From positions 1 through 64,000 of the forward strand of contig UQHL01000006.1 of NCBI GenBank assembly GCA_900540805.1: a stretch of 64,000 bases of DNA, given 5' to 3'. Numbering within the stretch: the first letter of the stretch is position 1; the number at the start of each line of letters is the position of its first letter. This document shows, piece by piece, positions 6,837 to 18,541 of the stretch. A program made the translations under genes and the position numbers. The notes beneath the pieces were generated by a model, which saw only the letters and a list, made by a program, of their open reading frames with translations, had not been told where the DNA came from and did no database searches. The stretch comes from an uncultured Eubacteriales bacterium (GTDB lineage Bacteria > Bacillota > Clostridia > Christensenellales > Borkfalkiaceae).

Positions 6837-9047
6837 ATGAATCATATCACTGATCCCGGAAAAAAAGCGCGCGGGAGGCTTTCGGGCTTCTCCGTGGCGT
6901 TTATCATCCTGTTCGTGTTGTTTTTTGCGGCGGGGTTTGGGTCGCTCGGCTCCTTTCGCAGCACGGGCAAGGCGTTTTCCTATGTCTCGGGCGACAATAA
7001 CATCGCCGTTTTTAACCTCGAAATGACGGACAAGCAGTCGAAGCTGACGGCCGTTTACGTCAATGTCGGAAACGTTTACACCGAGCTCGGGGCGGATACC
7101 AAAATCACCGTCAAGCGTACCAATTCTTTGGATACCAAGCCCGGGATTACGGTGGGCGAGGCCACGATCGGCAATATCTATTCGAAAAAGGATAAGACGG
7201 AGGGCGCCAATTTCAACTGGATTTCTATTGCGACGGGAAAAGACAAGCTGGACGCGTCGGCAAAAACGATTTCCTTCTCCGCTACCGCCAACCTCGATCT
7301 CAACGAAATCGTCTGTATCGGCAACGACGGCAAGCCCATTCCCATGTCCGTCAATACGGAGCTCAGCCAGGGCTTTTCCCTGCAGAAAAAACAGCTCTCG
7401 TACGCGATAGACGCGCCGAATTCCTTTATCGGTTCCAATGCCGCGCGGAATAACTTTACGGCGGAGGAGGCGTACTATATGACCTCTATCCATACCGTGC
7501 TCGGCGGAGGGGCGATTGCTTCGGGAAGCGTCTATAACGTCGATCGGGATTTCAATTCGCTCGCTACCGTACTGCTTCTGCCCTCCGTCGCCGTCTTTGG
7601 CGACAGTACGTTCGCCCTGCGGCTGACCCCCTTCCTCGCTACCTGTGCGACGCTGATTTTGGTTTATCTGTTCGGTTCCCTGCTCTTTAAGGACGAAAAA
7701 TACGGCTTTGCGTTTGCTCTGCTCTTTGCGGTCGGCGGTCTCGCCACGACGGTGGGGCGCCTGGGGGCGCCGTATGCGCTGCTCGCCTGCTTCCTCGTCG
7801 CAAGCGCCTATTTCATGTATCGGTTTTTCTCCAAGGGGATTTCGTCCGAGCATGTCGTCAGGGGCGGGCTGAACGTTCTCTTTTCGGGTCTGTTTGCGGC
7901 TTTGGCCCTTGCGATGAATTTCCTTTCGATCTTCCCCGTCGCCGCAATCCTCGCGTTGTTCGGCTTCGGCATGCGCCGTCAGAAGCTGGCGTATAAAAAC
8001 GAACTCGTCAAACACCTGCCCGCCGCTCCGTCGTCGGAAAGCGCATCCGAATTTTCCGAAGAGCAGACCGCGGAGACGGAGGCTAAGCTCGGGACATTGG
8101 AAAAGGAAAACAGACCCGCCGCCTCGGAGCCAGCGGCTAAACCCGCCGCCGCGGAGAAGGAAAACAAGCCTGCCGTTGCGGAGAAGGATATTAAATCCGC
8201 CGCCGCGGGGAAGGGTGCTGCGGCGATCGCTTTGATCGGCAGGGAGGGCAAAGAGATGAAGGCGGCCTATGCGTATAAAACGCGCATATCCTGGGCGTTT
8301 GCCGCGATCTCTTTCGTGCTGGCTACCTTTCTCTTTATGCTGCTCGCCAGCGTCGTCACCTATAACGCTTACGTCAAGACCTTCGACGACCCCTCCAATC
8401 CCTCGCTGAGCTATGCGGCGCTGCTGGGTAAAGGGTTTGCCGCTCCTTTCAGAATCGATAATATTACGAAATATACCTCCGCGAACGCCGTCAACGTTTT
8501 GGCCTGGCTGATGCCCTTGAAGGCCTCTACCGTTTACGACGCCATCCGCGTCCCCGTCGCCAGCAACCGTTACCTTGCCTGGAACGTTTCCATGAACGCG
8601 GCGGTGTGCGTGGCCGCGCTGATTTCTTTCGCGTTCTGCACGGTGAGCGTGATCAGCGACCTGTTGTCGAAGGAGCGCGGCGGCCGTATCGCCAGGCGCG
8701 TCCGCCGTATCTATCTCGTGCTTTTGGGCGGTATCCTGTCGGCGATGCTCGCTTCGGCGTTTGTGAAAAATACCTCGATGCTTCAAAGCGCGCTGTTCGG
8801 CGTTTTCTATCTCGGCTTCATTCCGCTGGCAACGAAGATATGCCAGCCCGCGGAGATCGTACTCAACGGGAAGGGCAGAGCCAAAACGTCCGCCGCGGAC
8901 ATTATTCTCATCGTCTTATGCTTTATATTTGCGGTATTTTTCGCTCTTTCCGTGCCGAGCATGTACGGGTTTGAAATATCCGCGACGGCGGCCAAGCGGA
9001 TGTTCGGTTGGACGAGTATCTTTTCAAACGGATATTTCCGCGTGTGA
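6837..9047 (+). CDS. PMT/GT39-like membrane glycosyltransferase
   Basis: This 736-residue polytopic protein has a first transmembrane helix (about 16-34), then a beta-rich extracytoplasmic domain (35-200). The GT39/ArnT-like membrane core starts with TAEEAYYMTSIHTV near 208; the acidic pair there sits where the family has its catalytic acid. A charged Ala/Glu/Lys linker (about 384-478), built of imperfect repeats around EKEN-PA, splits the membrane core. The family transfers sugars from polyprenyl-phosphate donors to protein or cell-wall acceptors on the outer face. The N-terminal beta domain placed before the catalytic loop is unusual. RBS GAGGAGG lies 10 nt upstream. Substrate unknown. Confidence 0.8.
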   Translation: MNHITDPGKKARGRLSGFSVAFIILFVLFFAAGFGSLGSFRSTGKAFSYVSGDNNIAVFNLEMTDKQSKLTAVYVNVGNVYTELGADTKITVKRTNSLDTKPGITVGEATIGNIYSKKDKTEGANFNWISIATGKDKLDASAKTISFSATANLDLNEIVCIGNDGKPIPMSVNTELSQGFSLQKKQLSYAIDAPNSFIGSNAARNNFTAEEAYYMTSIHTVLGGGAIASGSVYNVDRDFNSLATVLLLPSVAVFGDSTFALRLTPFLATCATLILVYLFGSLLFKDEKYGFAFALLFAVGGLATTVGRLGAPYALLACFLVASAYFMYRFFSKGISSEHVVRGGLNVLFSGLFAALALAMNFLSIFPVAAILALFGFGMRRQKLAYKNELVKHLPAAPSSESASEFSEEQTAETEAKLGTLEKENRPAASEPAAKPAAAEKENKPAVAEKDIKSAAAGKGAAAIALIGREGKEMKAAYAYKTRISWAFAAISFVLATFLFMLLASVVTYNAYVKTFDDPSNPSLSYAALLGKGFAAPFRIDNITKYTSANAVNVLAWLMPLKASTVYDAIRVPVASNRYLAWNVSMNAAVCVAALISFAFCTVSVISDLLSKERGGRIARRVRRIYLVLLGGILSAMLASAFVKNTSMLQSALFGVFYLGFIPLATKICQPAEIVLNGKGRAKTSAADIILIVLCFIFAVFFALSVPSMYGFEISATAAKRMFGWTSIFSNGYFRV

Positions 9048-9070
9048 CGCGGGAAGAAATACCGACGCAT

Positions 9071-9110
9071 TTTCCGCGGGGCGCGCATGCCCCTGCGGAA
9101 TTTGTTTTTT
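9071..9110 (+). terminator. Terminator after the glycosyltransferase gene
   Basis: TTCCGC (9072-9077) and GGGC pair with GCCC and GCGGAA (9095-9100), followed by TTTGTTTTTT. A diverged copy of this region recurs about 68 bp further on (around 9159), just before the yifB start. Confidence 0.7.
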
Positions 9111-9205
9111 AATCCGCTTATCAAAAACTTCCATGGGCGGCTGCCGCATACGGCCGTTCCCTGCGGAATTTGTTTTTGACAGGCTTGTCAAAAGGGGGAA
9201 AACGC

Positions 9206-10747
9206 ATGATCGCAAAGGTGCAGAGCTATGCCCTGTCGGGGCTGGAGGGGACGCCCGTCACGGTGGAGACGGACATCTCCCGCGGACTGCCTTCCTTCGA
9301 AATGGTGGGGCTGCCCGACGCGGCGGTGAAGGAGGCGAAGGAACGGGTGAGAAGCGCGGTGAAAAACAGCGCGCTCGAGTTCCCCGCGCATAGGATTACC
9401 GTCAATTTCGCGCCCGCTTATGTTCGGAAAGAGGGGTCGGCTTTCGATTTGCCCGTCGCGGTGAGCATTCTTTCGGCCTACGGGGTGTTAAAAGCCGACG
9501 CGGAAGAGTACATTTTTTTGGGCGAGCTTGCCCTGAGCGGGGAGCTGCGCCCCGTGACGGGCGTTCTGCCCGCCCTGATCTCCGCGCGGGATCAGGGCTT
9601 CAAAAAATTTATCGTCCCCGCGGGCAACGCGAAGGAAGCGGGATACATACGAGGGATAGAAGTTTACGCGGCGGAATCTTTGAAGTCGGTAGTGCTGCAC
9701 CTGTCGGGCGCGGCGCCGTTGACGCCCGTTTCCCCGTCGGAGTTTTCCGCGGTGAAAAAGGAGGAACCTTACCCCTTCGATTTATCTTTCGTCAAGGGCC
9801 AGCCCGTCGCGCGGCGCGCGCTGGAGGTTGCGGTGGCGGGCGGGCACAACTTACTTTTCGTAGGACCTCCGGGCAGCGGAAAGACCATGCTTGCCCGCGC
9901 GATTCCCTCCGTCTTGCCCGATATGAGCTTCGAGGAGGCTTTAGAAATTACCAAGATACATTCAGTGGCGGGGACGCTGGGAAAAGAGGGAATCGTCTCG
10001 CGCCGACCCTTTCGGACTCCGCACCACACCGCCTCCACCGTTTCCCTCTGCGGCGGCGGAAGCCGTACCGTGCACCCCGGAGAAATCAGCCTGGCGCACG
10101 GCGGCGTGCTCTTTCTCGACGAGTTGCCCGAATATAAGCGTTCCGCGCTGGAGTCCCTCCGCCAGCCTCTGGAGGACGGCGTAATCACCATTACCCGTTC
10201 GGGCGGGTCGGTCACCTATCCCGCCTCGTTTATGCTCTGCGCGGGCATGAATCCCTGTCCCTGCGGCAATTACGGCAGCCGCGAAAGGCAATGTACCTGT
10301 CTGCCCAACGACATACGCCGCTACCGCGCCCGCGTGTCCGGCCCCCTTCTCGACCGTATCGACATTCAGGTAGAGGTGGACGGCGTCGCCTACGACGATC
10401 TCGTTTCCCGAAGGGAGGAGGAATCCAGCGCGGAGGTAAAGCGCCGCGCCGACGCCGCAAGACGTATCCAGAGGCAACGATTTGAAGGGGGCAGGGCTGC
10501 GACAAACGCGGAAATGGGAGAAAAAGATCTGCAGCAATTTTGTGCGCTCGACCGAGAGGGCGAGGAGGTTTTGCGGGAGGCGTTTTCGCGGCTTCGGCTG
10601 TCCGCGCGAGCGCGGACGAGAATTTTGAAGGTGGCGCGCACGATCGCCGATCTTGCGTATTCGGAAAATATCCGCGCCGAGCATTTATACGAGGCGATTT
10701 CCTACCGCATCTACGGCGCGGCGGCCAAGGAAGAGGAATTTTTATAA
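9206..10747 (+). CDS. YifB/ComM-family Mg-chelatase-like AAA+ ATPase
   Basis: 513 residues in the order: N-terminal Lon-protease-like fold (ending about 165), Mg-chelatase AAA+ core with Walker A GPPGSGKTMLAR and Walker B GVLFLDELPEY, the zinc-like NPCPCG motif, and a C-terminal lid. ComM in naturally competent bacteria is a hexameric helicase promoting branch migration during integration of transformed DNA. The dprA gene two genes downstream supports a DNA-uptake or recombination context. An upstream in-frame ATG exists at 9170, but the ATG at 9206 follows GGGGGAAAA and matches the family N-terminus (MIAKVQSYALSGLEG). Confidence 0.93.
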   Translation: MIAKVQSYALSGLEGTPVTVETDISRGLPSFEMVGLPDAAVKEAKERVRSAVKNSALEFPAHRITVNFAPAYVRKEGSAFDLPVAVSILSAYGVLKADAEEYIFLGELALSGELRPVTGVLPALISARDQGFKKFIVPAGNAKEAGYIRGIEVYAAESLKSVVLHLSGAAPLTPVSPSEFSAVKKEEPYPFDLSFVKGQPVARRALEVAVAGGHNLLFVGPPGSGKTMLARAIPSVLPDMSFEEALEITKIHSVAGTLGKEGIVSRRPFRTPHHTASTVSLCGGGSRTVHPGEISLAHGGVLFLDELPEYKRSALESLRQPLEDGVITITRSGGSVTYPASFMLCAGMNPCPCGNYGSRERQCTCLPNDIRRYRARVSGPLLDRIDIQVEVDGVAYDDLVSRREEESSAEVKRRADAARRIQRQRFEGGRAATNAEMGEKDLQQFCALDREGEEVLREAFSRLRLSARARTRILKVARTIADLAYSENIRAEHLYEAISYRIYGAAAKEEEFL

Positions 10748-10857
10748 GGAGAAGGGTGCTTTTTCGGCGGGATTAAAGAGCGGGAGCTTGACGATAAAAA
10801 TGGAAATTTTAACGATGAGAAAGAGCGGGGCTTGACGATAAGAAAAGGAGAACTTTT

Positions 10858-11133
10858 ATGATAAAATGGATCTATTGCGGCGTGCTTATTTTTCTTTCCG
10901 CAATTGCCTTCGCGGCGTATGCGATCGATAAGAAAAAAGCAAAGTCGGGCGGCTGGCGGATCTCCGAGCGCACGCTGCTCTGTCTGTCCTTTTTCGGCGG
11001 GGCAATCGGCGGCTATGCGGCGATGTTCGCCTGTCGGCATAAGACGCGGAAATGGTATTTCCATTTTCTCAACCTGCTGGGGCTTTGCTGGCAGGTCGCG
11101 GCGGCGGTGGTCTTGTTTGTCGGAAAAGCGTAA
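10858..11133 (+). CDS. DUF1294 family membrane protein
   Basis: This 91-residue protein has three hydrophobic segments and the DUF1294 signature: AYAIDKKKAKSGGWRISERTLL, then GGAIGGYAAMFACRHKTRKWYF. The function of the family is unknown. GGAGAA upstream supports the ATG. It sits between yifB and dprA, although the sequence after it is filled by a degenerate 29-bp repeat. Lengths of 80-110 residues are normal for the family, so the gene looks intact. Confidence 0.88.
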   Translation: MIKWIYCGVLIFLSAIAFAAYAIDKKKAKSGGWRISERTLLCLSFFGGAIGGYAAMFACRHKTRKWYFHFLNLLGLCWQVAAAVVLFVGKA

Positions 11134-11164
11134 AGGACGCTTGTCTGCGTGAGTAAAAGCGGAA

Positions 11165-11369
11165 GAAGCCTGTTTTTGAGACAAGGTATAAGAAAATCTT
11201 TGTCTTCGAGACAAAATACGAGAGGAGCTTGTTTTCGAAACAAAGCATAAAAGAGGCTTATGGAATGAAGCGCAGAAAGGCCTTGTTTTCGAGACGGGAT
11301 ATAAGAAAGGTTTTGTTTTGAAACAGAGTACGGAAAGGCTTTCTTTCGGGATAGAGCACAAAAGGGATT
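11165..11369. repeat. Degenerate tandem repeat of about 29 bp, about 7 units
   Basis: Units resemble CTTGTTTTCGAAACAAAG followed by TATAAGAAAGG and recur about every 28-30 bp up to the dprA start. Each unit holds a short palindrome (TTGTTTTCGAAACAA type). Copies differ from one another by substitutions, so the array is old. Confidence 0.75.
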
Positions 11370-11387
11370 TTGAACGGTGACCGTCTG

Positions 11388-12473
11388 ATGGAATATACTT
11401 CCGAAGAAAAGGCATATATCTGGCTGGACTCTTTTGCCCTGGAAAGGAACGAAAAGAGGCGGCTGTTGTCACAAGCGGGCGGCGCGGCGGCGCTTGTCCG
11501 CGATTTTCCGCGTTTTGGAAAAGAATTGATTAAATCGGGCAAAGAAAGCGTATATAATACTATGCTCGAAAGTCTGTCGGACGGCGGAAAAGGCTTGAAA
11601 AAAACGCTCGGGAAATTGGAGCGGGAGGGAATCAAAGCCGTCGCCCGCGTTTCCGCCGACTATCCCGACGCGCTGAAAAACCGTGCGGACGCGCCGCCCG
11701 TGTTTTACGCAAGAGGAAATACGGCGCTTTTGAAAACGCGTATGTTCGCGGTGGTGGGTTCCAGACGGACACCCGCGGCGGCTCTGCGGTTGGGCGCGGA
11801 GATCTGTCGGGAGCTCTCGGGCGCGTTCACCGTCCTGACGGGTACCGCGGAGGGCGGGGACAGCGCGGCGATTACGGGCGCGCTGAAGGGGAGCGGCAAC
11901 GTCGTTTCGGTGGCGGCGGGCGGCTTTTCTTCGCTGCCGCAGGGCAACGCCGCGCTTCTGTCCAAAGCGGCCGAAAGGGGGCTTTTGCTTTCGGCGCACA
12001 CCTTTTCCGCTCCCGTGAGGAATTTTTCCTACGAGAGCCGAAACGCCCTTCTGGCGGCCCTTTGCGAGGGTGTGCTGGTATTGGGCGCGGGGAAAGACAG
12101 CGGCGCGCTGATCACCGCGCGCTATGCCGGGCGGGAAGGAAAGAAAATATTCGCTCTACCCTATGCGCCCGGCGCGGCCGCGGGCGCGGGCTGTAACGCA
12201 CTGATAAAAAAAGGCGCGTATCTCACCGAAAATTCGGTTGACATTTCGGGGGCGTTTGGTATAAACTTGATAGAGGAAAAATCTATCCCTGCCCTTTCGG
12301 ACGACGAAGCGGCGGCGCTGAACGCGCTTAAGGAGCTTTCGGAAGCGCATGTTTGCGAGCTTTCCGCCAAGACGGGAATGCCGCCTTTTAAGCTTTACGC
12401 CGTCCTCTCCGCCCTCGAAGTGAAAGGATTGGCCGTCCGTCTCGGCGGAAACCGTTATGCGCCCGTGAAGTAG
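11388..12473 (+). CDS. dprA: DprA-like DNA-processing protein, atypical
   Basis: 361 residues: an N-terminal SAM-like part; a Rossmann domain from about residue 105 (VFYARGN, AVVGSRRTP, SGALITARYAGREGKKIFALP, GCNALIKKGAY); and a C-terminal winged-helix domain (about 295-361). DprA loads RecA on incoming single-stranded DNA. Two signatures are altered: the usual SGxARGID reads TGTAEGGD (151-158), and the FPxRNRIIAGL region reads FSYESRNALLAAL. Fold and length fit DprA, but the changed motifs could affect DNA binding or mark a paralogue. The ATG at 11388 is chosen because GGTGA lies 7 nt upstream; an in-frame TTG at 11370 is less likely. Confidence 0.85.
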   Translation: MEYTSEEKAYIWLDSFALERNEKRRLLSQAGGAAALVRDFPRFGKELIKSGKESVYNTMLESLSDGGKGLKKTLGKLEREGIKAVARVSADYPDALKNRADAPPVFYARGNTALLKTRMFAVVGSRRTPAAALRLGAEICRELSGAFTVLTGTAEGGDSAAITGALKGSGNVVSVAAGGFSSLPQGNAALLSKAAERGLLLSAHTFSAPVRNFSYESRNALLAALCEGVLVLGAGKDSGALITARYAGREGKKIFALPYAPGAAAGAGCNALIKKGAYLTENSVDISGAFGINLIEEKSIPALSDDEAAALNALKELSEAHVCELSAKTGMPPFKLYAVLSALEVKGLAVRLGGNRYAPVK

Positions 12474-12551
12474 GCGAAGAACGGGGACGCTTTGGAAGAA
12501 ATTGACTGCGGAGGATTTTTCGCGGCGCAGATAGGGTGTGGATAGCGACCG

Positions 12552-12726
12552 GGTTATGGCTTAGATAAAATTTAGTGCGGAGTCCGGGTTATGGCGTAAA
12601 TAGGATTTATGACGGCGGTCCGGCTATGGCGCAGATAGGATTTATGACGGCGGCCCGGCTATGGCGAACATAAGATTTTGAACGGCAAACCGTTTATGAC
12701 GAACATAGTTTTGCACGGGGAGCGGG
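12552..12726. repeat. Exact-period 35-bp tandem repeat, five diverged copies
   Basis: Copies start at 12552, 12587, 12622, 12657 and 12692. Each begins G-G/T-T/C-TATGGCG and contains ATAGGATTTATGACGGCGG or a variant. The period stays 35 while the sequence diverges. The array fills the 369-bp gap between dprA and topA, where no gene is visible. Confidence 0.85.
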
Positions 12727-12842
12727 AAATCTGTTTCGGACGAGGGGACAAAGCGGAAAAACGGACCCGTTTTTGATTGGTCCGAAGCGTTGAAAAAGGC
12801 CGCCCCTTTGATTTCGTTAAAATTTTCAAAAAAGGAAGATAT

Positions 12843-15237
<2,395 letters not shown>

Positions 15238-15248
<11 letters not shown>

Positions 15249-16596
15249 TCCCCTTTCGGCGCGGGTGCGCGTGATCGGCGGCGGGCTTGCGGGCAGCGAG
15301 GCCGCGTATTATCTCGCGCGGCAGGGTATCCCCACCGAGCTGGTCGATATGAAGCCGAAAAAATTTACGCCCGCGCATACGGAAAAAAACTTCGGCGAGC
15401 TGGTCTGTTCCAATTCGCTGAAGAGCAACGACGTCTATGCGAACGCCTGCGGCTTGCTGAAAGAGGAGATGAGGCTGCTGGGTTCGCTCGTCACGGAGGC
15501 CGCGGACGCAACCGCCGTGCCCGCGGGGGCGGCGCTGGCCGTCGATCGGGAAAGTTTTTCCGCCTATATTACGGAAAAGCTGAAAAATTGTCCCAATCTT
15601 TCCATTATTTGCGCGGAGATAGAAAAGCTGCCCTCTCCCGCGGAGGACGTCTATACGATCGTGGCGACGGGGCCGCTGACGGCGGACGCGCTGGCCGCGG
15701 ATATCGCGGAAAAAACGGGCGGCGGACTGTATTTTTACGACGCCTCCGCGCCCATCGTGGCGGCGGACAGCATAGACATGTCGGCGGCGTTTACGGGCGA
15801 CAGGTACGGCAAGGGCACGGGCGACTACATCAACTGTCCTCTGACGAAAGAGGAATACGACGAGTTTGTGGATAACCTCTTGTCCGCCGAGCGCGCGACG
15901 CTGCGGGAGTTTGAAAGGCGGGATGTCTTCGAGGGGTGTATGCCCGTCGAAATCATGGCCTCGCGCGGGCGGGATACCCTCCGTTTCGGCACGCTCAAGC
16001 CCGTGGGGCTTGCGGACGGGGACGGAAAACGGCCGTACGCGGTGCTGCAGCTTCGGAAGGAGAACGCGGCGGGCACGGCCTACAACCTCGTCGGCTGTCA
16101 GACAAACCTGAAATTCCCCGAACAAAAGCGGGTGTTTTCGCTGATCCCCGCGCTGAAAAACGCGGAGTTTCTGCGTTACGGCGTCATGCACAGAAATACG
16201 TATATTCACGCTCCCGATGTTTTGAACCGCGATTTTTCGGTTAAGAATAATGAAAGGCTTTCTTTCGCGGGGCAGATTACGGGCGTCGAGGGGTATGTGG
16301 AAAGCGCGGCGAGCGGACTTCTTGCGGCGATCCACCTTTCGGACAAAATTTTCGGCCGCGCGGCCCGCGTATTCGACGAGCGCACCGTGTGCGGCGCGCT
16401 GGAGACGTACATTTCCATGCCGAATAAGGATTTTCAGCCCATGAACGCCAATTTCGGGATTCTTTCGCCGCTCGGCGCAAGGATAAGGGATAAAAAGGAA
16501 CGTTACAGGGCTTTGGCGGAACGGTCGCTGGCGGCCGTGAAAGAGCTTACGGACAAGAAAGAGATCGCGGCCGTGAAAGAGCTTACGGACAAATAA
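15238..16596 (+). CDS. trmFO: FADH2/folate-dependent tRNA(U54) C5-methyltransferase
   Basis: This 452-residue flavoprotein makes ribothymidine-54 in the tRNA T-loop using methylenetetrahydrofolate. The N-terminus has the dinucleotide-binding motif VIGGGLAGSEAAYYLA. The TrmFO-specific block FGELVCSNSLKSND, the GPLTADALA region and the C-terminal MNANFGILSPL motif follow. The ATG at 15238 overlaps the last codons of topA by 11 nt, indicating translational coupling. The last 24 residues contain a 12-residue duplication (AAVKELTDK twice) from a 36-bp tandem repeat. This extends the protein slightly beyond the usual end and is unlikely to affect the core. Confidence 0.97.
16531..16596 (+). repeat. 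36-bp tandem duplication at the trmFO 3' end
   Basis: GCGGCCGTGAAAGAGCTTAC recurs at 16531 and 16567 in frame. The copies are almost identical, so the duplication is recent. Confidence 0.9.
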
Positions 16597-16609
16597 CGAG
16601 GTGAAAAAT

Positions 16610-17230
16610 ATGACGGAATTCAGAGGTACGACCATCTGCGCGGTAAAAAAGGACGGCGTTACGGCGATTGCGGGCGACGGACAGGTGACGATGGGCGAAT
16701 CGGTGATCTTCAAAACTTCGGCGGTGAAGGTGCGGCGCATCTACGGCGGCAAGGTGATTTTGGGCTTTGCCGGCTCGGTGACGGACGCCTTTTCCCTTTC
16801 CGAACGGTTTGAGGGCATGCTCAACAAATTTGCGGGGAACCTCATGCGCTCCGCCGTGGAGCTGGCGGACCTTTGGCGCAGCGATAAAATCGGCAGAAAG
16901 CTGGACGCGATGATGATTACCGCGGACGCGAACACGCTGCTGATTATTTCGGGCACGGGCGAGGTGATCGAGCCGGACGGCGGAATATGCGCCATCGGCA
17001 GCGGCGGCAATTACGCTTTGGCGGCGGCTCGCGCGCTGTATGCGGAGACGGAATACGACGCGGAGACGATTGCGAAAAAGGCGCTGAAAATCGCGTCGGA
17101 AATCTGCGTATATACCAACGACAATATACGCTGCGAAACGGTGGGCGCTCCCCTGCTCCCCGAAAAGGGAGAGGAAAAGCCGGCGGCGAAAAAGCCCCGC
17201 GCGAAAAAAACGGACAAGGAGGGCGAATAA
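16610..17230 (+). CDS. hslV: HslV, peptidase subunit of the HslUV protease
   Basis: This 206-residue proteasome-like N-terminal-nucleophile peptidase forms a double hexamer with HslU. The catalytic Thr lies in the sequence MTEFRG-TT, so a six-residue propeptide must be removed; Bacillus CodW has a similar extension. Conserved blocks are AIAGDGQVTMG, GFAGSVTDAFSL, SGTGEVIEPDGGICAIGSGGNYALAAARAL and ICVYTNDN. A Lys/Ala/Pro-rich tail of about 25 residues (AAKKPRAKKTDKEGE) extends beyond the normal end. The ATG at 16610 has GAGGTG 6 nt upstream. It overlaps nothing but abuts hslU directly. Confidence 0.97.
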   Translation: MTEFRGTTICAVKKDGVTAIAGDGQVTMGESVIFKTSAVKVRRIYGGKVILGFAGSVTDAFSLSERFEGMLNKFAGNLMRSAVELADLWRSDKIGRKLDAMMITADANTLLIISGTGEVIEPDGGICAIGSGGNYALAAARALYAETEYDAETIAKKALKIASEICVYTNDNIRCETVGAPLLPEKGEEKPAAKKPRAKKTDKEGE

Positions 17231-18541
17231 ATGGATTTGTCACCCAAACAGATCGTCAATCAGCTGGATAAATACATCATCGGCCAAAGCGACGCGAAAA
17301 AGGCCGTGGCGATCGCGCTGCGCAACCGTTACCGCCGCGCCTGTCTCCCGCTTGAAATCAGGGAGGAGATCACGCCGAAAAACATCATCATGAAGGGGCC
17401 TACGGGCGTGGGCAAGACGGAGATCGCACGGCGGCTCGCCAAGCTGGTAGGCGCGCCCTTTGTCAAGGTGGAGGCCACTAAATACACCGAGGTGGGCTAC
17501 GTCGGCAAGGACGTGGAGGGCATGGTCCGCGACCTCGCGGAATGCGCTTACCGACTTGTCAAGTCGGAAAAGGAAGAGGAAGTGAAGGCCAAGGCGACGG
17601 CGGCCGCGGAAAAGCGGGTTTTGCGCGTTTTGACGGAGGCCAAGAAAGAGGACAGGGGCGAAACGCCCAAGGAGCTGTTTGAGCAGAACCTGCTCGACGG
17701 GCTTAGAAAGGGCTTGTACGACAACCTCGTCGTGGAAATGGAGGTAATCGACATTCCGCAGGCGATGGAGCTTGTGCCCGGCGGCGCGGCGATCAGCATC
17801 GGCAGCATCTTCGGGGATATGTTTAAGGAAAAAAAGAAGAAACGCAAGCTGACGATCAAGGAGGCCATGCAGATCGCGCTCGAGGAGGAGGCCTCCAAGC
17901 TGGTGGACGACGACGCGGTGAAGGCAGAGGCCGTATATCGCGCGGAAAACGACGGTATCGTGTTTATCGACGAGATCGACAAGATTGCGGGAAAGGGAAA
18001 CCAGAACGGCGCCGACGTCTCCCGCGAGGGGGTGCAGAGGGATATTCTGCCCATCGTCGAGGGCTCTACGGTCGTCACCAAGTACGGCCCCGTCAAGACG
18101 GATTTTATTTTGTTTATCGCGGCGGGCGCTTTCCACGTCTCCTCGATCGAGGACCTGATCCCCGAACTTCAGGGCCGCTTCCCCGTTTCGGTGGAGCTTC
18201 AGAGCCTGACGAAGGAGGATTTCGTAAGGATTTTGACGGAGACGGAGAACTCGCTCACCTTCCAATACAAGCAATTGCTCGGCGTCGATAACATCGACCT
18301 ATGCTTCGACGATACGGCGATAGAACGGATTGCAGAGATTTCGGTGGACCTCAACGCCACCAGCGAGGACATCGGCGCGCGGCGGCTGCATACGGTGATG
18401 GAATATCTACTCGAGGATATCTCCTTCAACGCGGGCGGCGGGGATTATCCCACCGTGACGCTGAATATCACGGGCCAATACGTCGAGGAGCATCTGAGCA
18501 AGCTGACGGGCAACAGGGATTTGAAAAAATACGTCTTATAA
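17231..18541 (+). CDS. hslU: HslU, AAA+ unfoldase of the HslUV protease
   Basis: This 436-residue Clp/HSP100-family ATPase unfolds substrates and feeds them into HslV. Walker A is GPTGVGKTEIARRLAK, followed by the pore motif GYVGKDVE. Walker B is IVFIDEIDKIA. The family-specific I-domain lies between them. Sensor and arginine-finger regions (LQGRFPVSVEL, SEDIGARRLHTVMEYLLED) are intact. The ATG immediately follows the hslV stop and uses AAGGAGG located inside hslV, so translation is coupled. Length and C-terminus (ending KYVL) fit docking into HslV. Confidence 0.98.
   Translation: MDLSPKQIVNQLDKYIIGQSDAKKAVAIALRNRYRRACLPLEIREEITPKNIIMKGPTGVGKTEIARRLAKLVGAPFVKVEATKYTEVGYVGKDVEGMVRDLAECAYRLVKSEKEEEVKAKATAAAEKRVLRVLTEAKKEDRGETPKELFEQNLLDGLRKGLYDNLVVEMEVIDIPQAMELVPGGAAISIGSIFGDMFKEKKKKRKLTIKEAMQIALEEEASKLVDDDAVKAEAVYRAENDGIVFIDEIDKIAGKGNQNGADVSREGVQRDILPIVEGSTVVTKYGPVKTDFILFIAAGAFHVSSIEDLIPELQGRFPVSVELQSLTKEDFVRILTETENSLTFQYKQLLGVDNIDLCFDDTAIERIAEISVDLNATSEDIGARRLHTVMEYLLEDISFNAGGGDYPTVTLNITGQYVEEHLSKLTGNRDLKKYVL

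Noticed and set aside
6795..8786. Long minus-strand open frame of 663 codons opposite the glycosyltransferase gene
   Set aside because: It is Arg/Gly/His-rich with no recognisable domain and lies antisense to a gene with clear membrane topology and an RBS. The same applies to long antisense frames at 15049-16740, 34743-36527, 46118-47533, 51220-52884 and 53265-55223.
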